DNA from: JBQTIU01 sp052387815
GTDB lineage: Bacteria > Pseudomonadota > Alphaproteobacteria > CACIAM-22H2
Reading direction: 5' to 3'
DNA: 31,524 bases
Assembly: GCA_052387815.1 (NCBI GenBank)
Contig: JBQTIU010000011.1
Span: forward strand, 1-31,524
Position numbers and translations under genes: made by a program. Position 1 is the stretch's first letter; the number at the start of each line of letters is the position of its first letter. Under the pieces are notes generated by a model. The model worked only from the letters and a program-made list of their open reading frames with translations, searched no databases and was not told the DNA's origin. Positions 1 to 6,452 of the stretch are shown here, in pieces.

Positions 1-18
1 GGTCACCGGATTGGTGCG

Positions 19-1671
19 TTATGTCGTGCAGCCCTTGCAGCCGAGGTCGTAGGCCTTGAGGTAGACGTCCTTGAACGCCGAGAAGGAAATGTCCTCTGGG
101 CAATTGATGGTCTTGGAAATCGAGGCATCGATGTATTTCTGGACCGCCGCCTGCATGACCACGTGGTCGGCGGGGATCAGCCGTTGGGCGTCGACGAACC
201 AGTCGGGCAGCTCGGCGCTGTCGCCGAACAGGCGGCGATAGAGGCGATAGGCGTAATCGCCGACCTCCTCGGTTCGCCGCGTCCCGTCGGGCAGCAGCAT
301 GGTGCGCGTATAGGAGAAGCTGAACACCGGCTCGAGCCCCGCGGAGATGTTGTCGGCGAGGATCGAGATCGTGCCGGTGGGCGCGATCGAGGTCAGCAAC
401 CCGTTGCGGATGCCGCCCTCGGCGATCGCCTCCTTGACGTCGCGGTCGAGCTCGGCGACCGCTTCGCCGGCCAGATAGCGCTCGGGCTCGAAGAGCGGGA
501 AGGAGCCTTTCTCGCGCGCGAGCTCGACCGCGGCGAGATAGGCCAGGCGCCGCAGGCGGGCCAGCCAGGTCTCGGTCAAGCGCACCGCCGCCTCGCTGCC
601 GTAGCGCGTGCGGCACATGATGAGGGCATCGGCGAGCCCGGTCAGCCCGAGCCCGATCCGGCGCTTGGCCTTGGCTTCGGCCGCTTGCGCGGCGAGCGGG
701 AAGCGCGAGACGTCGATCGCATTGTCCATCATGCGCACCGCCAACGGCACGATGCGGTCCAACTCGGCCTCATCCAACCGGGAGCGCTCCCCGAACGGAT
801 CGAGGATGAGGGCGGCAAGGTTGATCGACCCCAACAGGCAGGCGCCGTAGGGCGGCAACGGCTGCTCGCCGCAGGGATTGGTGGCCCGAATGGTCTCGCA
901 GTAATAGAGGTTGTTGCGGCGGTTGATGCGGTCGATGAAGATCACGCCCGGCTCGGCAAAGGCGTACGTCGAGCGCATGATCTTGTCCCACAGCTCGCGC
1001 GCCCGCACCGTCTTGAAGCTGGCGCCGCCGAAGGTGAGCTCCCAGGGCGCGTCCTCGCGCACCGCGCGCATGAAGGCATCGCTCGCCAGCACCGAAAGAT
1101 TGAACATGCGCAGGCGTCCCGGCTCGCGCTTGGCGTCGATGAAGGCCTCGATGTCCGGGTGGTCGCAGGCAAGCGTCGCCATCATCGCCCCGCGGCGGTA
1201 GCCGGCGCTCATGATGGTGCGGCACATGGCGTCCCACACGTCCATGAAGGTGAGCGGGCCCGAGGCATCGGCGCCCACGCCTTTGACGGCGGCGCCCTTG
1301 GGGCGCAGGGTCGAGAAGTCGTAGCCGATCCCGCCGCCCTGCTGCATGGTCAGCGCGGCCTCGCGCAGATGGTTGAAAATGCCGCCCATGTCGTCGGGGA
1401 TCGTGCCCATGACGAAGCAGTTGAACAGCGTCACCTGGCGCTCGGTCCCTGCCCCGGCGACGATCCGTCCGGCGGGCAGGAATTTGAAACCCTCGAGCGC
1501 GCCGTAAAAGCGCTCCGCCCACCGCCCGGGGTCCTTCTCCGGGACGGCGAGCGCGCCGGCGATCCGCCGCCACGAATCCTCGATCGTGCGATCGATGGGC
1601 GCGCCGTCGGCCGCCTTGAGGCGGTATTTCATGTCCCAGATTTGCTGCGAGATGGCGGCGACCGGCTTCAT
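19..1671 (-). CDS. nrdJ: Adenosylcobalamin-dependent (class II) ribonucleotide reductase, cut short by an in-frame TAA
   Basis: Reduces ribonucleotides to deoxyribonucleotides with an adenosylcobalamin radical. From the chosen ATG the product is 550 aa. Visible class II features are the first active-site Cys in LFNCFVMGT (C85), the glycine-rich QQGGGIGYDFS (110-120), the radical-Cys motif NPCGEQ (265-270) and the PTGT loop near the C-terminus. The last residues read GCKGCTT and are followed by TAA. The next codons in the same frame read R-T-N-P-V-T to the window edge, which matches the family motif CKGCTTYRPN.VTG with the Tyr codon turned into a stop. The C-terminal tail, which in this family carries cysteines for re-reduction, would therefore be lost. 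The frame is open upstream to 1755, but the ATG at 1671 starts the conserved region. A cobalamin adenosyltransferase lies at 15509-16078. Identity is firm; whether the stop is real is not. Confidence 0.88.
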   Translation of the reverse strand: MKPVAAISQQIWDMKYRLKAADGAPIDRTIEDSWRRIAGALAVPEKDPGRWAERFYGALEGFKFLPAGRIVAGAGTERQVTLFNCFVMGTIPDDMGGIFNHLREAALTMQQGGGIGYDFSTLRPKGAAVKGVGADASGPLTFMDVWDAMCRTIMSAGYRRGAMMATLACDHPDIEAFIDAKREPGRLRMFNLSVLASDAFMRAVREDAPWELTFGGASFKTVRARELWDKIMRSTYAFAEPGVIFIDRINRRNNLYYCETIRATNPCGEQPLPPYGACLLGSINLAALILDPFGERSRLDEAELDRIVPLAVRMMDNAIDVSRFPLAAQAAEAKAKRRIGLGLTGLADALIMCRTRYGSEAAVRLTETWLARLRRLAYLAAVELAREKGSFPLFEPERYLAGEAVAELDRDVKEAIAEGGIRNGLLTSIAPTGTISILADNISAGLEPVFSFSYTRTMLLPDGTRRTEEVGDYAYRLYRRLFGDSAELPDWFVDAQRLIPADHVVMQAAVQKYIDASISKTINCPEDISFSAFKDVYLKAYDLGCKGCTT

Positions 1672-1860
1672 GGCGCGGCATTCCAATCGTGGCCCGAGGA
1701 CGGGGCTGGGGCGGGCCAACCCCAGAGGTCGCGCCGGCCAAGCCGTCGACCGCATCCGAGGCTACCCTTGAGCGGCCCCGACGTCAACCGATTTGTTCTG
1801 GTTATGTTTCCATCCTGCCCGGTCGCCGTCAACCTATTGCAACGCTTTAATTTTACTCAC

Positions 1861-1944
1861 TTATCCACGTTTTTCACGGGCCGTTGCGCGACCGCTCCGT
1901 CATGCCCCGGCGATATTATTAACAGCCTGTGGATATGTGGATAA
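1861..1944. promoter_or_regulatory. DnaA-box-like cluster between plsC and nrdJ
   Basis: Three 9-mers resembling the DnaA box TTATCCACA lie within 84 bases. They are TTATCCACG on the plus strand at 1861-1869 (one mismatch), and on the minus strand ATATCCACA at 1928-1936 (one mismatch) and a perfect TTATCCACA at 1936-1944, which share one base. The two right-hand boxes are part of the last codons of plsC. The stretch around 1840-1870 is AT-rich for this genome. The cluster is about 190-275 bases upstream of the nrdJ start, so control of nrdJ by DnaA is a reasonable inference; DnaA boxes are known at E. coli nrdAB. An origin role cannot be excluded. Confidence 0.5.
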
Positions 1945-2674
1945 CCGGAGCTGGTGACGGCTCGCCTGGCGCCTCGGCAAGCCTGGCGCTCGCGGTTTCA
2001 AGCCGCCGCTCGAGTTCGGCCATGAACTCGCGGCGCCCCAGGCCGGCGGGAATCTCGGGCAGCACCTCGACGACGATCCGCCCCGGGCGCTTGAGGAAGG
2101 CCCGCCGGCCCCAGAACAGGCCGGAATTGAGGGCCACCGGGACGACCGACCGGCCGAGCTTGGTGTAAAGGGCGGCGATCCCCGGCAGGTAGGGGGCTTG
2201 CGTGCCCGGCGCCACGCGCGTGCCTTGCGGGAACAGGACCACCTGGCGGCCGGCGGCGAGCGCCTTCGCAGCGGCGCGCAGCAGGCGGCGCAACGCCGCA
2301 CCGCCCGCCTTGCGGTCGATGGGGATCATCCCCATCCGGCGGGTCAGCCAGCCGAAGATCGGGATCGCCATCAGCTCTTCCTTCATCACGTAGGCCGGGT
2401 CGCTCGCCAGGCAATGGAAGATCATCGTATCCCATGCCGATTGATGCTTGACCGCGAGAATCCCCGGGCGCCGCAAGGCTCCGCGATGGCCGCGGACTTC
2501 GTAGCTGAGCCCGACGATCGTCGCCAGGAGTGCGACCACGACCCTGACCCACAGCCGCGCCCACCACGCCAGCGCGGCGCGCGAGACGAGCGCGAAGGCG
2601 ACGCCGAGGACGAAGACGATCGCGCACCAGGCGAAGAATAGCACGTTGAAAAGGGCCGAGCGCAGAATCGTCAT
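1919..2674 (-). CDS. plsC: 1-acyl-sn-glycerol-3-phosphate acyltransferase (PlsC)
   Basis: Transfers an acyl chain to lysophosphatidic acid, giving phosphatidic acid for membrane lipid synthesis at the inner membrane. The 251-aa product has an N-terminal hydrophobic segment (about 5-55), the acyltransferase HX4D box as HQSAWD (77-82) and the substrate-binding box as FPQGTR (148-153, usually FPEGTR, so E is replaced by Q). The ATG at 2674 overlaps the TGA of the upstream ydcF-like gene as ATGA, which fixes the start and implies translational coupling. It is the last gene of the ftsE-ftsX-ydcF-plsC operon. Its final codons contain two DnaA-box-like sequences. Confidence 0.92.
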   Translation of the reverse strand: MTILRSALFNVLFFAWCAIVFVLGVAFALVSRAALAWWARLWVRVVVALLATIVGLSYEVRGHRGALRRPGILAVKHQSAWDTMIFHCLASDPAYVMKEELMAIPIFGWLTRRMGMIPIDRKAGGAALRRLLRAAAKALAAGRQVVLFPQGTRVAPGTQAPYLPGIAALYTKLGRSVVPVALNSGLFWGRRAFLKRPGRIVVEVLPEIPAGLGRREFMAELERRLETASARLAEAPGEPSPAPVIHISTGC

Positions 2675-3303
2675 GACGCGAGGGCGCGAGGCGCCGCCGC
2701 GCCGGCCGCCAGGTAAGGCCGCGGCAGCGCCGCCAGGTATTTGTGGTACTCGGTGACGATGAGGGACAGCGTGCCGGGCCACTGCCACCATTGCTCGCGC
2801 ATGAAATTCTCGGGGAATACGGGGTGCGGCACGATCCTCGCCTCCGGCATGGCGCGCCGAAACTCCAACAGGCTGCGCTCGATATGATAGCTCGCGGTCA
2901 CCAGCCGCAAGGAGCTGAAGCCCTCGCCCGCCATCCACGCGCGCGCTTCGGCGGCGTTGCCCGCGGTGTTGTCGGCCGAATAGCCGAGGACGATGCAGCA
3001 TTCGACCGCGGCGGGGTCGTGGCGCGCGGCGCGCAACAGTTCCGCCGCGTCGACGCCGCGATAGACGCCGGAGACGAACAGCTTGCGCGCCCGGCCCGCG
3101 GCCAGAACCTCGAGCCCGGTTTTGAGCCGCAGCGGACCGCCGGTGAGCACGATGACGGCATCGGTCGGGTCGTCGGCGAGCGCGCTATCGGGGCGCGGGA
3201 TTCGCTGCGCGAACCAAATGAGGCCGCCGAGCCACAGGGCGATCCCCAGCCCGACCGCCGCCAGCAGTCCGACCAGCCGCCGGCGGATCGGCCACGCCTT
3301 CAC
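2671..3303 (-). CDS. YdcF/SanA-like DUF218 membrane protein
   Basis: This is a 210-aa DUF218-family protein (YdcF, SanA and ElyC are relatives; some act in envelope integrity, but the reaction is not settled). An N-terminal membrane anchor covers about residues 10-31. The DUF218 core follows, with VIVLTGGPLRLKTGLEVL (50-67), KLFVSG (74-79), LGYSADNTAGNAAEA and VTASYHIERSLLEF, all typical of the family. The start is a GTG at 3303 that overlaps the ftsX stop in the string GTGTGA; no ATG fits. It sits between ftsX and plsC, a position often seen in alphaproteobacteria, which suggests a shared cell-envelope role (inference). Confidence 0.85.
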   Translation of the reverse strand: MKAWPIRRRLVGLLAAVGLGIALWLGGLIWFAQRIPRPDSALADDPTDAVIVLTGGPLRLKTGLEVLAAGRARKLFVSGVYRGVDAAELLRAARHDPAAVECCIVLGYSADNTAGNAAEARAWMAGEGFSSLRLVTASYHIERSLLEFRRAMPEARIVPHPVFPENFMREQWWQWPGTLSLIVTEYHKYLAALPRPYLAAGAAAPRALAS

Positions 3304-4214
3304 ACCAGGTGCCGAAGCGCCCGCAGGACCGTCCGGCGCGCCGTCGCCATGGCGAGGAGGGCGGTCGCCGCCGGCAGCAGCGCCAACAGCGCCCAATCGC
3401 CGAGGCCCAAGCGCAGGCGCGGCAGGAGGAAGGGGTCGATGGCCTGGCTCAAATGACCGAGCGCCAGCAGGATCGCGACCGCGAGCAGGAGGCCAACCAG
3501 CCCGCCCTTGAAAGCGAGCCGCAGCGCCTCGCCGGCGAACTGGCGGGCGATGTAATCGTCCTCGGCGCCCATCAAGTGCAAAAGGTCGATCGCTTCGTGG
3601 TGGACGGCAAGACCGGCGCGGGTTGCGAACACCACCGCCGCGGCCGCGGCGAGCCCGACCAGGCCGACCACGCCGAGCGCCAGGGCGACCGCAAGCCGGG
3701 CGAGCCGCACGAGGCCGTCGCGCCACGACCCGTGATCGTCGACGCTCGCCCCCGGCACGATCACGGCGAGGCGGGCGTCGAGGGCGGAGATGTCGATCGC
3801 CGCTCCCGGCGCCAGGCTCACGTCGATGAGCTGCGGGACGGGAAGGTCGTCGCCGAGCCCGCCGCGGCCGAGCCAGGGTTCGAGGAGCGCCGCCATGCGC
3901 TCGCGCGACAGCGGCTCGGCCCCCTTGACTCCCGGGGTCGAGCGCAGGAGGTCGAGGGAAGCGGCCAGGCGCTCGGGGGCTGGGGACTCGCCGGCCGGGG
4001 CTGGCGCGATCTCGACGGTGAGGCGGCCGGCAAGGCCCGCCTGCCAGCGCGCGGCGGCGGACGACAGCGCCAGCGCCCCGGCGGCGGCGAGCGCGGCGAG
4101 GAAGACCATCAAGGCGACGATCGACGGCACATAGGCCCGCGCATCGTCGCGCGCCAGCGCCAGGTCGGTGCGCGGGGCGCGGCGCAAGCGCGTCGCTCGC
4201 AGGCCCAGCCTCAT
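3300..4214 (-). CDS. ftsX: Cell division protein FtsX
   Basis: Permease-like partner of the FtsE ATPase. The FtsEX complex acts at the division site and in other bacteria controls peptidoglycan hydrolases. The 304-aa protein has the FtsX layout: a short cytoplasmic N-terminus, a first membrane segment at about 29-52, an extracytoplasmic domain of about 120 residues, and three further membrane segments in the C-terminal half (the first begins at ALALGVVGLVGLAAAAAVVF). The motif LHLMGAEDDYIARQF between segments two and three is typical of FtsX. The ATG at 4214 overlaps the ftsE TGA (ATGA), so the two are translationally coupled. Confidence 0.92.
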   Translation of the reverse strand: MRLGLRATRLRRAPRTDLALARDDARAYVPSIVALMVFLAALAAAGALALSSAAARWQAGLAGRLTVEIAPAPAGESPAPERLAASLDLLRSTPGVKGAEPLSRERMAALLEPWLGRGGLGDDLPVPQLIDVSLAPGAAIDISALDARLAVIVPGASVDDHGSWRDGLVRLARLAVALALGVVGLVGLAAAAAVVFATRAGLAVHHEAIDLLHLMGAEDDYIARQFAGEALRLAFKGGLVGLLLAVAILLALGHLSQAIDPFLLPRLRLGLGDWALLALLPAATALLAMATARRTVLRALRHLV

Positions 4215-4885
4215 GCGGCACCTCGCTCGGGCTCGCCCACGAGATGGGAGTTTTCCAGCCGCAGTTCGGGATGGGGAAAGCGGGCGACGAGGCGCGCGTT
4301 GTGGGTGGCGATGACGATCGTCGTCCCCATCCGATTGAGCTCCTCGAACAGGCGGAGGAGCCGGAACGCGATGCGGTCGTCGACATTGCCGGTGGGTTCG
4401 TCGGCCAGGATGAGGGAGGGCCGCGTGATGACGGCGCGCGCGATCGAGATGCGTTGCTTCTGTCCGCCCGACAGCGTCAAGGGTTTCGCCTCGAGGTGGT
4501 CGCCCAAGCCCACCCAGGTGAGCAGCTCGACGACATGGGCCGTGATCTCTCTCTCGTCGAGGCCGGCGACGCGCAGGGGCAGCGCCACGTTGTCGAGCGC
4601 CGAAAGATGGTCGAGCAGGCGGAAGTCCTGGAAGACGACGCCGATTTGGCGTCGCAGCGCCGGCAGTTCGGAGCGCGGGATGGTCGCGATGTCGCGGCCG
4701 AACAGAGAGATGAGCCCGCGGCCCGGCCGCCGGGCGAGGTACATGAGGCTCAACAGCGACGATTTTCCGGCCCCCGACGGGCCGGTCAGGAAATGGAAGG
4801 ATCCGGCGCCGAGTTCGAAGGAGATATCGCGCAGCACCTCCGGCCCGAGGCCGTATCTCAAGCCCACATTTTCGAACCGGACCAC
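4211..4885 (-). CDS. ftsE: Cell division ATP-binding protein FtsE
   Basis: Cytoplasmic ATPase of the FtsEX division complex. The 224-aa product has all ABC motifs: Walker A GPSGAGKS (35-42), Q-loop VVFQDFRLL, signature LSGGQKQR (138-145), Walker B LILADEP (158-164) and the switch His in IVIATHN. The start is a GTG at 4885, giving the usual FtsE N-terminus V-R-F-E-N-V-G-L-R-Y. It is the first gene of the ftsE-ftsX-ydcF-plsC operon. The spacer of about 180 bases to the divergent zinc-ribbon gene should hold both promoters; I could not pick out a clear -35/-10 pair. Confidence 0.94.
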   Translation of the reverse strand: MVRFENVGLRYGLGPEVLRDISFELGAGSFHFLTGPSGAGKSSLLSLMYLARRPGRGLISLFGRDIATIPRSELPALRRQIGVVFQDFRLLDHLSALDNVALPLRVAGLDEREITAHVVELLTWVGLGDHLEAKPLTLSGGQKQRISIARAVITRPSLILADEPTGNVDDRIAFRLLRLFEELNRMGTTIVIATHNARLVARFPHPELRLENSHLVGEPERGAA

Positions 4886-5062
4886 CCGTTTCCCCGCTCC
4901 GGATAGGCTCTCGAGCCGCCCTCAACATGGCACGCAGCCCGGCGGTCGGGCAAGCAGCGGCGATTGCGAGGCCCCGCGCCTCGTGGGGCCTCGCCTCGGC
5001 TTGTCAGCCGGCCGCCGGTGTGCCAATAAGACCCCGGGGTCTTTCGGCCCCGGACCGAGCCG

Positions 5063-5719
5063 ATGATTCTCGTCTGTGAGAACTGCGCCGCGCGCTTCGT
5101 TGTCGATCCGGCGGCCATCGGGCCGTCCGGGCGATGGGTGCGGTGCGGGCGTTGCCGGCACGAGTGGCGCGCCAGCCCGGCCATCGACATCCCCGCCGAG
5201 GCCATCGACTTCGCCCCGCCGCTCTTCCCCCGTCCGCTGCCGCCGGGATCGAACCTGCCAGCGCTTCGCCACGAGCCCCGCGGCGCCATGGCGGCGGTCC
5301 TCGGCTGGGTGCTGCTGATCGGCCTCGCCGCCGGGCTTGCCGGCGGATATCTGTGGCGCGAGGAGATCGTCGCCGAATATCCGGCGGTGAGGCCGATGTA
5401 CGCCGCCTTCGGCGTCGACGTGTCGTTCCCGGGCGAGGGGCTGCGGATCGAGGACTCCCCGACATTGTCGCGCGTCATAAAGGAGGACGTGCCGACGCTG
5501 GTGATCGAAGGCCGCGTCGCCAACCTGTCGGGCGGCGAGCGGCTGGTGCCGAGACTGCGCGCCGTCCTCCACGACACGGCCGGGCGCGAACTCTATCGCT
5601 GGGAGTTCGCGGCGGCGAGCGTGCGCCTGGCGCCCGGCGAGTCCGCGCCCTTCCGCACCGAGATCCGCCAGCCTGCCTCGGCCGCGGCCGGGCTGTCGAT
5701 CAACTTCGCGGACGACTGA
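5063..5719 (+). CDS. Zinc-ribbon (MJ0042-type) membrane protein with DUF3426-like domain
   Basis: A 218-aa protein of unknown function. The N-terminus is a zinc ribbon with two CxxC knuckles, CENC (5-8) and CGRC (28-31), as in the MJ0042 family. A proline-rich linker follows, then one membrane segment at about 76-98 (VLGWVLLIGLAAGLAGGYLW). The C-terminal domain after it (about 110-215) resembles DUF3426, with LVIEGRVANLS and LAPGESAPFRTEI. The probable topology is zinc ribbon inside and C-terminal domain in the periplasm. It is divergent from ftsE and followed 41 bases later by cpdR on the same strand, an arrangement common in alphaproteobacteria. Confidence 0.85.
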   Translation: MILVCENCAARFVVDPAAIGPSGRWVRCGRCRHEWRASPAIDIPAEAIDFAPPLFPRPLPPGSNLPALRHEPRGAMAAVLGWVLLIGLAAGLAGGYLWREEIVAEYPAVRPMYAAFGVDVSFPGEGLRIEDSPTLSRVIKEDVPTLVIEGRVANLSGGERLVPRLRAVLHDTAGRELYRWEFAAASVRLAPGESAPFRTEIRQPASAAAGLSINFADD

Positions 5720-5760
5720 GCGCCGGCCGGGCGAGTCCAGGGCTTTCCCAGGCAGACGTC

Positions 5761-6135
5761 ATGGCGCGCATCCTCCTCGCCGAAGACGAAAGCGGGGTCC
5801 GCGAATTCGGCATTCGCGCGCTCGAGGGTGCCGGCCATAGCGTGACCGCGGTCGCCGACGGTCAGCGCGCGCTCGAGGCGCTCGCGGGCTCCGAGTTCGA
5901 CCTCTTGGTGACCGATATCGTCATGCCCGAACTCGACGGCATCGCGCTCGCCCTCAAGGCGGCGAAGGAGCGGCCGCGGATGAAGATCCTGTTGATGACC
6001 GGCTACGCCCATGAGCGCCAGCGCGCCCACAACCTCGAGGCGCTCATCCACAAGGTGATATCCAAGCCCTTCAGCCTCGCCGAGCTCATCGCCGCGGTCG
6101 ACACCGCGCTCGCCTCGGCCGGGCAGGGGGGGTAG
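5761..6135 (+). CDS. cpdR: Single-domain response regulator CpdR
   Basis: A 124-aa stand-alone receiver domain. In Caulobacter CpdR is an adaptor that, when unphosphorylated, primes the ClpXP protease to degrade cell-cycle proteins. The receiver residues are present: acidic pair E8/D9, phospho-acceptor D52 in TDIVMPELDG, T80 in LLMTGYA and K102 in SKPFSLAEL. The GYAHERQRAHNLEALIHKV stretch is characteristic of CpdR rather than of generic CheY proteins. There is no output domain. Start is the ATG at 5761, which gives the family N-terminus MARILLAEDE. It probably sits in one transcript with the zinc-ribbon gene. Confidence 0.9.
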   Translation: MARILLAEDESGVREFGIRALEGAGHSVTAVADGQRALEALAGSEFDLLVTDIVMPELDGIALALKAAKERPRMKILLMTGYAHERQRAHNLEALIHKVISKPFSLAELIAAVDTALASAGQGG

Positions 6136-6204
6136 TACCGACTTGCGGGTCAAGCGTGTCGTGGCCGCCAAGAGCAAGAAGATTCCGCGCGGGAGGGCGC
6201 CGAG

Positions 6205-6343
6205 AAAATTTTACCGCGGAGGTCGCAGAGAAAGACGCGGAGGACGCCGTAGGGGCGGGTCTTTCGACCCGCCCGCGGGCCGGTTTGAAACCTGCCCCTA
6301 CGCGCTCTCTGCGAAGCCTCCGCGCTCTCTGCGGTGAAAATCA
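6205..6343. repeat. Nested intergenic repeat: palindrome inside an inverted 'CGCAGAG' repeat
   Basis: The outer arms (about 6205-6248 and 6302-6343) are roughly inverted copies made of short CGCAGAG / CGCGGAGG units next to TTTTACCGC on the left and GCGGTGAAAA on the right. This type of AT-ended 'ACCGC-GAG-CGCAGAG' repeat is seen in many unrelated genomes. Inserted between the arms is a copy of the local palindrome family (6249-6301): GTAGGGGCGGGTC and GACCCGCCC form one hairpin, and the element ends in CCCCTAC. The remaining gap (6136-6452) between cpdR and the TIGR02302 gene shows no coding signal; both genes end here, so the hairpins may also stop transcription. Confidence 0.7.
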
Positions 6344-6452
6344 TTCCGCGATCTGCACGGTGAACCGCCCGCCGGCTCCGCCGGTCACTATTCCTTCGCC
6401 TTGGCATCGCACCGGCGCCGGACTTGAGCGATGGCAGTGGATGGATCGCGGC

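Noticed and set aside
163..1944. A long plus-strand open frame opposite nrdJ
   Set aside because: It mirrors the third-position GC of nrdJ and shows no domain; nrdJ motifs on the other strand are unambiguous.
1772..1944. The plsC-nrdJ gap as the chromosomal replication origin
   Set aside because: Three boxes alone are not enough, no dnaA, dnaN, parAB or hemE neighbours are present, and skew cannot be computed from this window. Kept only as a regulatory hypothesis.
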